Shown: positions 29,760 through 40,574, counted from the first letter of the stretch. The stretch is DNA of 41,467 nucleotides from Welwitschia mirabilis (GCA_051453625.1 JBOZIK010000001.1:240305808-240347274), one strand, 5' to 3'. Translations and numbers: made by a program. The notes: generated by a model not told the origin, from the sequence alone.

Positions 29760-31345
29760 TTTGCTTTTAGGTCAGTCTAAGCAAATAGGCCTTTGATGAA
29801 CTCCTTTCTTATCCATTTTTGTTTGAGTAGAGGTTGGTTTTTCATTGTTTTTTGTCTCCATAAAAACTAGTCTCTCTTATATTCAAAAAAATTCCCTTTT
29901 CTAATTGGACAACTGAATCTAATAGGTCCTAATCCTCAACAATAGAAACAATGAATATTAATGGGCTTTGAATTGGAAATATTTAGTGTGTACCTTCTGT
30001 GCCCAAAATCCGCCTTATTTGAANNNNNNNNNNNNNNNNNNNNNNNNNNNNNNNNNNNNNNNNNNNNNNNNNNNNNNNNNNNNNNNNNNNNATCATCTTG
30101 TTTGCACCTGCAAGATTCTCAATAGTCCTATCCAACTCTTGGTTGGCTAGATCAAGTTTAGCTTGTAAAGAGTGTAATTCAGACTTTAAATCTTTGTTTT
30201 TACAAGCTAAAGATTCACAATACATATACAATTGTTCATAAGCCTCTTCAATTTTTTCAGAAGATTCGGCATTTACCTTATCATCATCTATGATCGCTTG
30301 TTTGTTCTTCGAAGTTGTGATGAAAGCATGCTTTTCAGTGATGGCCAACAATCCACAATCTTCTTCTTTATTTTGAGATGCCTCTAACTCAAATTCTTCT
30401 TCATCATCCGAAGTGACTTTTAGGGCCTTCTTTCCCTTGCTTTTTGCTCTTCTTGTATTGGCACATGCAGCAGCTGTATGTCCATATCCTTTGCACTCAA
30501 AACATTGTAACAGTTTCTTCTTTTTGTTGGAACTCTTGAAGGCGTTTTTCTTCTCCGCTTGATCTTCATTTGCATTAGATCTCGATCTTCTTGAGTCCTT
30601 TTGCTTCCTTGAGAACCTTCTAAAATTTTTAGCCAACAAGACTAGATCCTTATCATCTTCTTCATTGATTGATCCTTGCCATGACTAGAGCATTGTTCTT
30701 GGTTTTAGGACCTTCATCTTTCATGATAGTAGCTTCATATGCAATCAATGGTTCTTTGAGCTCTTCTAGACTCATGATTCCGGATTCTTGCTTTGTTCTA
30801 TTGCAGCGATCTTAGGTCGAAAGCATTTGGGTAAACTTCTCAGAATTTTCATAACAAACCTTCATTTAGGAACTTTCTCACCAAGTCCCACATTGTGTTC
30901 ACAATGTCGGTTATCTTGGTTGTGTATTCAGTAATAGACTCTTGTTCTTCTATCCTAATATTTTCAAATTGACTCGTTAGAAATTGTAATTTAGAATTTT
31001 TGACAATGTCCGTACCTTCATGTGCAATTTCAAGGGTGTCCTAGATCTCTTTTGCTAATGAGCTCTTTACCACTAGACTATATTCTTCAGGATTGAGTGC
31101 ACATATGAGCGTGTTCATTGCTTTGACATTGAGCCTTGTTTCCTCCCACTATTCATCAGACCAACCTATCATAGGAATAACAGGTTCAGAATAGCTACAC
31201 ACAACACCATCCCAAAGATTCAAATCAAGGGATTTCAGAAATATAATCATTTTGGTTTTCGAATAGTTAGATCCATTGCAGAAAGGGGGCCTTGAGATTG
31301 AGTGTCCTTCATCAAAGTTGGGTCCTATTTGATCTCTCAGAATGG
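29760..31345 (-). pseudogene. Copia-4 gag relic with CCHC zinc knuckle
   Basis: The N-terminal block HSISRPPFCNGSNYSKTKM (about 31260-31320) matches the copia Gag F-x-G-x-N-Y-x-x-W-K start, with Trp changed to Thr. NTLICALNPEEYSLVVKSSL and KEI-stop-DTL follow. After shifts, a long open frame at 30092-30639 gives a Lys/Arg-rich segment, a perfect CCHC knuckle at 30463-30504 (CFECKGYGHTAAAC), an acidic stretch and a leucine-rich coiled-coil-like segment (SLACKNKDLKSELHSLQAKL), up to the gap at 30024-30091. A long Gag with a C-terminal coiled coil is common in Sireviruses. Confidence 0.85.
30024..30091. other. Assembly gap (68 N)
   Basis: Within the C-terminal gag region of copia-4. Confidence 0.95.
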
Positions 31346-31368
31346 TGAAACTCTATTAAGAGTAACTA

Positions 31369-31381
31369 GGCTTTGATACCA
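31369..31381 (-). promoter_or_regulatory. Copia-4 primer binding site (tRNA-iMet)
   Basis: On the minus strand TGGTATCAAAGCC stands two bases inside the 5' LTR end (…GATTTTCA). It differs from the initiator tRNA-Met complement at one position. Confidence 0.88.
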
Positions 31382-31872
31382 ACTGAAAATCCTAGAAGGG
31401 GGGGTGAATAGGATTGCTATTTCAAAAACTGATAAAATATTTCAACCCCAATAAACGAATTAGCCTTGCACGAGTGGTAAATAACACGAAAACAAAGTAG
31501 TAAAGAAAATAGTTAGCACACATAGTAGTTCAACAATGTGCCTACTCCACTCTTCAGGGAGAGATAGATGAACCATCTTCCCTGATTCCCTTGAAGCTCT
31601 TCAACTGATGATTTTTTGGCTGATCATAAACCCTTTTTTTACACTAGTAATGATTTCAAGCTTATCATTAACCAAGAACAGATTGGAGTCTTTCGAAGGC
31701 TTAGACTCAACTATAGAGAAGGAAAGAAGTAGAAGAGAGGTGCCTCAAGCACAAATCTGTCAAGTTGGATATTGTTTAGATTGATAGCACAAGATAGGTA
31801 CACTTTGATAATATCCAACGTTAGGTTACTATTCATTCAGAGATCATTAGCAGTAAATGAACAGCTTTCAGC

Positions 31873-31884
31873 TTTTTATATAAG
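31873..31884 (-). promoter_or_regulatory. TATA box of copia-4 5' LTR
   Basis: CTTATATAAAAA on the minus strand, identical to the 3' LTR copy, about 165 bp downstream of the nearest array unit in element sense. Confidence 0.7.
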
Positions 31885-32048
31885 AGAGAAATATAGCTGT
31901 TAGATTAATTTATTAAAGTCAATCAAGTCCTAGCTCTAAGGGATATTCTCCATGAATCGGCCTCAAAGATCGCGCTAGAAAAAGTAACTGTTGAGATCCG
32001 CCACACGTTCTGTCGGAGATGACTATTTTGCAACAGTCTAGGAGTGGG

Positions 32049-32459
32049 GACATCTGCCCTTAAAGAGTGGAGATGTCTGCGCCTGAGGGGGAACGTCTGC
32101 CCTCAAAGAGTGCAGACGTCCGCACTTCTAAGGGATGGGGACGTCCGCGTTTGAGGAGGGGGAACGTCTACAGCTATCAAAGATGCAAGCTTCTAGTACA
32201 AGAATCTCGCCAAAAAGGGGTGGGGGTGGCATCTGGGATACTTGAGTGAGGACGTCCACACCTGTCAGTGGTCCAATCCTTCATACAAAAAGGCTGAATG
32301 GAGCGGAGACGTTTGGGCTTTAGGAGCCGGGATGTCCGCACCTGACACTCAGCAATCTCATACAATTTTCATGCGAGAAGAGGGTACATCTAGCCTATCG
32401 GAGTGGGGACGTCCTCCTTGTTAGAGTGGGGATGTCCTCCCTGTTTGAGTGGGGACATT
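32049..32459 (-). repeat. 23-bp-period GACGTC array in the 5' LTR U3
   Basis: Intact GACGTC lies at 32115, 32140, 32251 and 32408. Related hexamers are GACATC 32049, GATGTC 32072, AACGTC 32092, AACGTC 32163, TACATC 32385, GATGTC 32431 and GACATT 32454. Steps of 23 bp recur (32049-32072, 32092-32115, 32140-32163, 32385-32408-32431-32454). The block at 32049-32168 is extra relative to the 3' LTR. Confidence 0.85.
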
Positions 32460-32680
32460 TGCACATGTAACTGGGCTATCTCCATATATTCTGACTGCGA
32501 GAAGAGGACGTTCGGGGTACTACAGTATCTTAAGGATATCTGTCATTAAAATGACTTACCCAGATAAAAAGTTGCCAACTTTTTAGATCGTCCACTCGTT
32601 CTAACAAAAGTGGTGAGCATGTTGATCATGCATTTGAATCAACTTCATTCTATTAGCATCATTGAAATCTTTTTACTCCA

Positions 32681-33979
32681 CACATAAACCTTACATGTTT
32701 ATCAGGCTATATGTCACCCAATTTCAGCAACATATCACCCTTTTTAAAACATTGTGCTTGTCTAATGTCTTAAGTTTGCATTTGTTCTATATATATGGAA
32801 TCACTTACTTTATTAATTAATTATCTAGTTTCTAAACAATGATTATTAAGTAGATATACTAAGCATGCTATAATTAATAAATTCCTCAAATAGATATTGT
32901 TGTTGTTGTTGAAGGGGCATTACAGTGAGGGTAGAACACTTTAGAGCTTTCATATAGAAGGGCTGACTCCAGCTTGAGTGTGTTCCTTAGAATTTTTCTT
33001 TTCCTTTCAGGGATTTTTCAGTCTTAGGATTTTTACTTTTAATTTATTTGGTTCGTCATTGCTATGTCATAAAGATGTCTTTTCTGGATCATCTAACTTT
33101 GTTTGCTTAGTAATAAGGGTAGTAATAAGGGGAAAAACAAGAGGTTACAACTGTTGTAAGATGATAGTTTTGCTAAAATTGATATATCTATGCATAAAAC
33201 AACACTCTTAAACAATTGTGGATCAAGTTGGAGTTATTGTATCATAACTATTTCAAGATAAAGTAAATTTTTTCATATTTATTTTATTATTTAAATTTCT
33301 TTGTTCATAAGATAGATAATTTGGACAATTCTATGACTCTTGTGTCAATACAAGTTGAGTCTGTTACAGTTAAGCATTAAATCTATAATGTGAACACTGC
33401 AATTTAGGGTTAAGGACCATTCTCTTGCTTGGTGATAGGAATAGTTATGTAAACACTCAGAAGGGATAAGTGACATTGTTTTCAATTGATGTTGTGGATC
33501 TTGTCTGTGAGGTTTTTAAATTTGAAATTGTTATCTTCTGATGTTTGTACATCATATATTTTGGATCCTTATGCAACTCTGATTTGTTTTATCAAATATT
33601 TTCAGATGCAACTTCATACTTATGTTTGATTTTGCTCAAGCACCTTCCTTATAGACATCTCTGTGTTGTTTAGAGATGTGCTCCTTATCAGTGCCACACG
33701 GCTAGCCTTTGATCTGATTTTCTAATGTTCTCTATGCATACTTATTTGCTTCTCTTTATCTCAAGATGGACCTTTCCGATGTGTTGTGAAAGAAAACCAG
33801 ATGGTATTTGTGAAATTTCTATACCACTGTTTGATTAATTGAATATTTTAGGAATTTTACAAAGCACTAAAATCATGCATTTTAGCCTTGACCCTGATGA
33901 TATGATGGCTTGGAAACTTTACAGCCATATATTTTTTTCATATGAAAAAATCTTGCTCTTATTTGTGGTGTGATACCAG
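32681..33979. other. Intron DNA right of copia-4
   Basis: AT-rich intron up to the ATACCAG acceptor of the first CBM48 exon. A short (TTG)5-like tract lies at about 32898-32913. No other feature is recognised. Confidence 0.5.
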
Positions 33980-34092
33980 GATGTCAAAGTCATGGGTTCT
34001 TTTGATGGATGGACCCAAGGAGAACAGATGTCACCTGAGCCTACTGGGGGTTTCACTAAGTTCTCAGCAACCTTAAAACTTCGCCCAGGGCG
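33980..34092 (+). CDS. PTST1: PTST1-like exon: CBM48 first half
   Basis: Acceptor ATACCAG and donor GTAAGC flank a clean open exon reading DVKVMGSFDGWTQGEQM, then FTKFSATLKLRPG(R). The VMGSFDGW block is the first half of the CBM48 (AMPK-beta type) carbohydrate-binding module; its Trp (34010-34012) is one of the two aromatic residues that stack on glucan. The LRPGRY turn spans the next junction. The exon ends with two bases of the Arg codon. Confidence 0.9.
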
Positions 34093-34248
34093 GTAAGCTT
34101 TTCTAAATCAGTGAACTTGTTGAATTATTTTGTGTACTTCACAGAGACTCTTTTTATTGTATCTTTCTTCCTTTTATTGATTGAAGGATTGAAGAAAACC
34201 TTATACTGATTCAGTATCTCAAGATTCTTATGTTTCATATTTATTCAG

Positions 34249-34351
34249 CTATGAAATCAAGTTCCTAGTGGATGGAGAATGGCAGCTATCCCCACAACTA
34301 CCCATTGTAGGAGAAGGGTTTATGACAAATAATCTCATTACTGTCAAGTGA
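34249..34351 (+). CDS. PTST1: PTST1-like terminal exon: CBM48 second half
   Basis: Acceptor TATTCAG, then the C completing Arg, YEIKFLVDGEWQLSPQ, PIVGEGFMTNNLITVK and TGA at 34349-34351. KFLVDGEW supplies the second glucan-binding Trp (34280-34282). The protein ends a few residues after N-N-x-x-x-V, as in PTST proteins generally. Both CBM48 exons are undamaged, in contrast with exon 2, which suggests loss of function was recent or that the exon 2 lesions are sequence errors. Confidence 0.9.
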
Positions 34352-34889
34352 ACTTGTGTCATAACTATGAACTTTTATTTTGCTTGATGCATCACTTTCA
34401 TCCATTTATAGAGTGTCCTATTTCACTACCTTCATGCTTCTCTGGGGAGAAACATGCTGAGTGGAAGGATAGTTTTCACAGGCATAAGTGATTTTGGGAC
34501 TACTCATAGGTTACTGATTAAATATTATATTTAGTGATAATTTGGGAAAAATTATATTTGAGTGAAAGATTCACATGCTTTCAGAATTCAAGTTTTGTAA
34601 TCCATTTTACTAATATCAAATACTTTATTTCCATGGAAGATGTTATATCCCTTACATGTGAACAATCTAGACTTCATGCTGAGTCACAGTCATTAATCTC
34701 ACCCGTTTTTGTCAAATGTTAATATGGAGGGAAGCTGCTTTAGGTGCATCTTAACGTTGCTACCTTTTGAATGTGGTTTAAAGGTTTACTAAAAATAGTA
34801 AACCTATATTGATGAATGGATCTGAACAATTTCAAATTGTAAGATCTTTTTCCCCCTTTTTCAAGATGTTAATATATTGTGAGCTATAT

Positions 34890-34973
34890 CATACTTGCCA
34901 AGGTTATTGGTTTGCTTGGTCAGATGGAACCCATGAGTGTCCCTTGCTAGCCTAGAGTTGGCCACCTAATTGT
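34890..34973 (+). repeat. Dispersed repeat, copy A
   Basis: Shares a block (TTATTGGTTTGCTTGGTCAG… to …GGCCACCTAATTG) with 37046-37127 in the same orientation, roughly 75-80% similar by eye. Origin unknown; probably two fragments of one old transposable element. Confidence 0.6.
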
Positions 34974-37045
34974 AAGGCTTAGAAACATGAAAATAAACTT
35001 TTATGTATCATAACTATATTAGTGAGTCGCTAACTAGTGGGTTCCTGAACATGTTTGCCATTCTTAAGGTAATATTAATTTACATGTTCTAGCACCACAA
35101 TCGAGGATCTAGAAGCATACAAGCCAAAATGAAACAAATGGAGAGCATGAAAGAAAGTGCTAGCCAATAATAGATATTTACATCAGTAACCCTCAAGGTT
35201 GGGTTAAATACCATTTCAATACCTTTGAACTGTCCTAACCAAATCGGTGTTACTTCATGAGTATCAACACTCCCATCCACCAAATCACCACCTTATTCAC
35301 ACCCTGAAGCACTATGAATCTATGTTGCAGCTTGAACTGGTCTTGTCCATTCGATCATCAGGTATTCATCCTTCGGATTTAGGATCCATGTAGATGGCCA
35401 CCTAGGAAAGCATTAGAACATGTTTCCTGCAAGTCTCTTTAAGGCTGCCTACTCAACCTTCATGGATCAGATTTTACCATTTCATCAATAACCTGCAACT
35501 CTCTAACTTCTTTTGTACAAACCAATCAGCTTTGGTTGCTTCGTGTTTATATATGAGCATTAGGTCCTTTCCGAGCACATAGAGGCCATCCATCTTCTAT
35601 GTATATTTGTTAGTTCTTACTCACCTATTTGTATTTTGATCAGCCTGATTTTCTGACAACCACTTATGCTTTATTGTAATGGTTGGTCTTTGTGTAAAAG
35701 TGATTCATTGCAATGACATGTTTCAAAGCTTCATGATAGTATTTACGATGTTAGGGTGTAAATCATTCTGGAAATTCAGAACTATATTGGAATGAATGTT
35801 TTGGATAACATAGGTTTTGTTATATTTGACACCTTCAATTACATGCAGAACAGTAAGTTGATTAGAAAGTTAGTGAATATTGAACCAAGGAAAGATGGTT
35901 ACTTTCAAGTTGACAAGCTTGGTAAATTGTCTTGTAGATGATTTTTTTATATGAAGTCAACTACAACATGTCTTAGTATTTAGTTCATTTGAAAACATCT
36001 TGATTAATAAAGTATATATTTGACTTTTACATTGTAAAAATGTATATATTTAATTAATGTACCCGATTGTATGGTTATTCTTGTTATGGTATCTTATGTG
36101 AGGGCTTAAACGAAATCCTAAATAGTCACATGGTTTTGTATTACGTCTTTCCTAGTATAACACCCTTTTTAACTATTCGTGTTAGTTGCAATAATTGCTT
36201 TTAGCCTACACAGCAGAATCTCTCCATGATTTTGTGACACATTCTGTCCATAACTCTATGGTGCAGTTGTCTGTTCTAGAAGTTTGTACTATTAAAGTTG
36301 CTTATCTAGAAATGTCTTTTCCCCCAACAAAAGGTGGGTTACCAAAAGAAAATTTCCATTTCTGTGTAACAAGCATAAAGATAGAACATTAAAGAGGCAC
36401 AAAAACTTCTGTATCCCTAATTAATATCATGAATATAATAAAACTAATAACCATAAAACAAATGCTTAATAAAGATTACAAAATTACATGTTTGTAAAGA
36501 TAAAAGATATTTATGTCATAGAACTAATAGACATATGGTTAAAGTTGTCTTAAGTAGTTAAAAGAATTTAAAAGAAATAATAGTTATGCCAAATCTTTTG
36601 TGATGAAATGTAGATAACAAAAGAAGAATCAAACTCAAAATAAAAAGCTAAATTCAAGATAGAAGATTGTATAAAGCAAATGAGGATGCAAACAAAGAAA
36701 TCATTAAGCAAGCATATGCAGAAAGATTGTTCAAAGTATACATGATATGAAAATTATTAAATGTTAATATGATCAATATGTAAGCCTAAAAATATGTTAA
36801 AGAATGCAAGCATAGATTAAATACACAATTAAGTTCTAAAACCTTAATAAAAATGTATACTGGCAAAGAGTAACAAAAATTTGTTTGACTTGAAGTGGTG
36901 GAAAAACATGAGAATTTAAAGGGGGAAATAGAAAAATAATGTTGGCATAATACCAATTTATTTTATAGTGTTGAACTCTTTCTCTCTCTCTTTGTCTATA
37001 TATATCTTACTCCCCTAAAAAAGTTAATTCATGGGAATTATACTA

Positions 37046-37127
37046 CATTCACGAAAGTCATTAGTTTGCTTGGCCAGATGAAAACCATTGACAACCCTTG
37101 CCAACTTAGGAGTTGCCCATCAAATTG
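37046..37127 (+). repeat. Dispersed repeat, copy B
   Basis: Partner of 34890-34973 (CATTAGTTTGCTTGGCCAG… to …TGCCCATCAAATTG). Confidence 0.6.
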
Positions 37128-39708
37128 CTTTTTGTGATCAAAATAAAGAATCAGATTTATGTCCACGACCTTTGAATCCATCATTGTTTGTAATCATGAA
37201 TGATTAAAATTATTAGTTTGAGATTTATTTGACTACTTTGAGCTATACATGTCTATATCTATTTCTTATATGTTAACATATTTTATGTACGTCAATGTAT
37301 CCTCTAATGTTGTATATCTTTATTACTTGTATATAACTTCATTAGTTGTGTTGCTTTGGGTTTTGTGATCTTTTACAAAGAGAACTTTTCATATCTCCAT
37401 TACATTTGTTACAGAATTTAGTTTGTAACAATTATTTACAAAATGCTTAGCCCAAATCGTAAAAGTCAAGCCATTATTAGAGATTCTATAAATACTTGAC
37501 GCATGTCTAATGTTTGTTAGGGAGATGCCTATTTATTGGCTGGCTTTTATATGATAATTTTTTTCCAACTTATTTAACAGCTTAATTTAGTATTTGTGTT
37601 TATGTTATCTATTTTCATCACATTAACATTTAAGAGATCAAAATGAAGTGTAGGTAGTACCACCTATGTTTATACGTGATCATTTTCAAGATCTTGAGCT
37701 CGAATCCTATGGTGTATGGGATGGCGTTAGGTTTTAGCTATGTATTCAAAGCACACCTAGTACAAGCTTCAACATCTTATGTATGAATCACAAACAAAGC
37801 TTGGAGATTTGCTGACTATCTTTCAAACAAGTAGGGGTTAACCATGGTTGGTTACATTTTAAGCATACTAATGACCTTGGGAAGTGTGATATGATTCCTA
37901 ATTAATTAACTTTTTCAAAAGAAAAGAATGAACAAACTCATGATGTTAATTTCAATATCCTCATTTAAACTTGGGTGTTCAACTTTTAAAAAATTCATTT
38001 CTTAATCATTCCTTGTAATATTTTATGCTTATAGAGAACTTGTCTTGAATGATTTGCTAACTTCTTTGCTTTTTGCTTGGTAAGTTCTACTCTTACATGA
38101 ATGCACAGGGATTGCTCATCAAGCACTAAAATTTGTTAGTTATCTTCATAGTTTTGATCATGATTGCTTAATATTGAACTTCTCTGTTGTATCCAAAATG
38201 AAGCACAATACTCAATTTTCTTACCTTGCATGTTAAAAAGTGTCTTTTGTTAGGATACTTTGATCTTGTTGGATTTGATTTCATATGATGTCTCTAATAT
38301 CATATTGGCTTCCTTATCATGTTGTAGTTTCAATGTAAATCACTTACTTGGTTAATTTAACCATGTTTGTGGAATATTTTGGGTTTTTATTTCGATCATA
38401 TTTAAACATTTTGTTTGTTATAGTGGTTCTGAGTGATTAGTAATTTTATCCTTTACTCACGAAACTTGTGTTTATAAGATGATGATTGTATTTTAAAAAT
38501 TACAGTAAACATTAATGTTTAATAAATAAATGACAATTCTTGATGAATGACATGTAGAATTTGGATTTATTCATCATAAAATATATAACTAGTTTATTAC
38601 TTTTTGTATATGTCATGAAATTGTCACTAGATATGGAATGTGTGGAAGTCCCATGCTTGGGACTTCTACTCCTTATGGACTACATCGTTTTCTTTCTTAT
38701 GTGCATTTGATCTTTCAAGGGTTATTGCCTTTGTACCATGGAAGTAGGTACCTTGGAAGAGTTGTATCCCTTGGTGATAATAAGGCAATGCTTAATAAAG
38801 TTTTTGATGAAATTAACTAATCACGAGACTATTTTATTACAGTGTGCACCTCTAATGTCTGACCATCATTTTCTTGACTTTGGTTATGTGGGACTTGAAT
38901 TTGTTTGTTGCTAGAGCTAGTCATGATTTTTATTAATAGCTATCTAACTTTTCAATATTTTTAGTATAGATTAGATCTTCTGATCATTTCTAATTGTGAT
39001 TTTGTCTAGCCTTGGTTTGTGTGGAAGTACCTTATTTACTTGGGGTGTAAGGTTTTTATGAGAGTTGGCTTCACTTATTATCTTATATTGTTTATCTAGT
39101 TTCAGTTCTGGTTTTGCGTTGTTTTTCCTAGACAAGTTTATCATACTATGTGTTTCTCATTAACAACTTAGTATCCTGCATCAAAATCCATGGGATTATA
39201 TGAAATCTTTAATACTATTGCACAAAATTTATGGGCACAACATGTCGCCTATACGTTCTTACATCACAATCCATGTGACCATGTGAAACATAAAAAAATG
39301 ATGTTAACATTTCAACTAGATGTAAATTACTATATCAAGTTATACAAATTAGAGAGAAATCATTTAGCTTATCTTGGTCTCATAACTTTTTGGCATGGAT
39401 GACCTAATTGTAACATTTTCGAAGTATTAGGGTTAGTAGTATTATACGAGAGTTACTATGTTTTGTTGGTGAATTTCGTATGATGTATTATGCGTGTGGA
39501 ATCATACAACTTACTTATCCATCAAAGCACAATCTAACTAGTGAGCTAATGCTAGAACCATAAAAATGCATGTCAATATCAATCCTCAATGCCATCACAA
39601 TTCAACTACTACAATAGAACAAGTAAAATGATTATCCTATAACAATACTTACTTATAACGTGAGTATATAATACTGTAACATTATTGAAATAGTATACTT
39701 TAAAATAT

Positions 39709-40001
39709 GACCATTAGGAGCAAGGGCCCTAGCTCACTAGTTAAGTCTAGTTGGTGACTTTGTCGTGGTCAGGAGTTCAAATTCCCACAAGGAACCGAAG
39801 GGTTTGTGGTTAGCCATAATAAAACAACCATGGTAGTACCTTAGTCTTCTCATCTCGGCTAGGGTATTATCTCTGCTTAGTGCTAGCTTGGGTGTAAATG
39901 AGGCTCTTCTCTCGGCTTGGTGGGCAAGTGTAAGTCCTATGCAGTAAGACCTATGCCAACAACACTAACAAATTACCGTATCTTGAAAAAAAAAAGACCA
40001 T
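39709..40001 (+). mobile_element. tRNA-derived SINE with GACCAT target duplication
   Basis: A 281-bp non-coding unit (39715-39995) has an RNA polymerase III A-box-like TAGCTCACTAGT (39730-39741) and a B-box-like GTTCAAATTCC (39775-39785) spaced as in tRNA-derived SINEs. It ends in A10 (39986-39995) and is flanked by GACCAT at 39709-39714 and 39996-40001. The body contains TTAGTC…CTCGGCT and CTCTCGGCTTGGTGGGC-like sequence without an open frame. Such elements move using LINE enzymes; an L1-type LINE relic lies 600 bp to the right, though no link is shown. Confidence 0.8.
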
Positions 40002-40574
40002 AAAAAAGGTAAGGAATATTAAAAAGACACTAAGCATTAAAACATTTGATATTTAAAGTAGCCTTTCTATTGTGAAAAAGTACGAGATAATACTTTTCAC
40101 TTTTTAAAAAGTAAAAAGCTAATAATATTTCATCGAAAACCCATCCTACCATTTGTTATTTGAGAAGTCGCAAGGGGCTTGTCCACTCGTGTTGCTTCCA
40201 TGATGTTGTGGGCTATGGATTATTCTTTTGGTTTAAACGTCTTACCATTCTTTTCGTGGTTTTTGGTTGCTTTTAGCTCGTTTTCAAGCTGACGTAATTT
40301 TCTTTATTCTGTTTTTTTATTTCTCTAACTTTTTTATTTTCCTGCACATTTACTTCAAACCCTATGGAATTTTTTTCCTTCAGACCTGAAAATTTTATTT
40401 ATTAAAAAGTGATTTCGACTTGGTTTATGTATCATTTATCACAAGGCACATCATTCTATTAAAAAAATAGTAATATCGTTCGAATCCTAGGGTTAACAAC
40501 AAAAATATTTTGTTGTTTTATTGGCAAAATATCTTAAGAAATTGTTTTTTTATTGTGAGAATCGCATTTTTTTG
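40002..40574. other. Spacer between SINE and LINE
   Basis: AT-rich, with a B-box-like GTTCGAATCC at about 40477 but no matching A-box. The 3' UTR of the neighbouring LINE may extend into it. Confidence 0.4.

Larger units (their letters stand above)
23501..32680 (-). mobile_element. Copia-4: 9.18-kb Sirevirus-like Ty1/copia element
   Basis: A full-length copia element on the minus strand, antisense to the PTST1-like gene, lies within that gene's large intron. Order in element sense: 5' LTR (31384-32680), PBS, gag with CCHC knuckle, protease, integrase, RT, RNase H, an extra ORF (25176-26179), repeated purine tracts, 3' LTR (23501-24681). LTRs over 1 kb, an ORF between pol and the 3' LTR, several GGGGGAGA-type tracts and palindromic LTR motifs are the described hallmarks of the Sirevirus lineage. 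The LTRs differ at roughly 7-8% of sites by eye over the first 160 bases, mostly transitions. Immediate 5-bp flanks (AATAA and CACAT) do not match, so no TSD is visible. Gaps at 26515-26617 and 30024-30091 lie inside. Confidence 0.9.
31384..32680 (-). repeat. Copia-4 5' LTR
   Basis: A 1297-bp LTR with the same TG…CA ends as the copy at 23501-24681. The TATA box lies at 31873-31884 and the U3 array at 32049-32459. Compared with the 3' LTR it lacks about 12 bp near 31530 and has extra array units at about 32040-32170. A 5' LTR in this orientation would drive transcription leftward, antisense to the PTST1-like gene. Confidence 0.92.
14973..34351 (+). pseudogene. PTST1: PTST1-like (protein targeting to starch) gene, 3' exons, damaged
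   Basis: Four exons (14973-15078, 15240-15328, 33980-34092, 34249-34351) encode the C-terminal half of a PROTEIN TARGETING TO STARCH-type protein: a short helical linker and a CBM48 starch-binding domain with the stop at 34349. In plants PTST1 is a plastid protein that carries granule-bound starch synthase to starch granules through a coiled coil and CBM48. Exon phases agree (1, 0, 2), except that exon 2 has an in-frame TAA at 15287-15289, and the expected donor after GAG reads TTTATT instead of GT. The ~18.65-kb intron holds copia-4 in antisense. The transit-peptide and coiled-coil exons were not found upstream in the window. Intron retention shows this is not a processed copy; a recent pseudogene, a null allele or base errors are all possible. 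Confidence 0.8.
34352..39708. other. 3' flank and spacer, mostly unassigned
   Basis: Begins with the probable 3' UTR of the PTST1-like gene; an AATAAA at 34992-34997 is about 640 bp past the stop and may be unrelated. Apart from the repeat pair at 34890/37046, no gene, transposon domain or RNA was identified in 5.3 kb of AT-rich DNA. Open frames of 60-70 codons (for example 36195-36392, 38638-38820, 39190-39402) show no recognised motif. A perfect 8-bp hairpin (AAGTCCCA/TGGGACTT) lies at 38645-38664. Confidence 0.45.

Noticed and set aside
38638-38820. 60-codon frame with a short hairpin at its start
   Set aside because: No recognised motif; an isolated 8-bp hairpin is expected by chance in 41 kb.
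39715-39800. A functional tRNA gene
   Set aside because: A- and B-box-like motifs are present but no acceptor stem or cloverleaf forms; the poly-A tail and target duplication make it a SINE.
40470-40490. B-box-like GTTCGAATCC as a second SINE or tRNA
   Set aside because: No A-box at the right distance and no TSD. The similar GAGCTCGAATCC at 37696 was rejected for the same reason.
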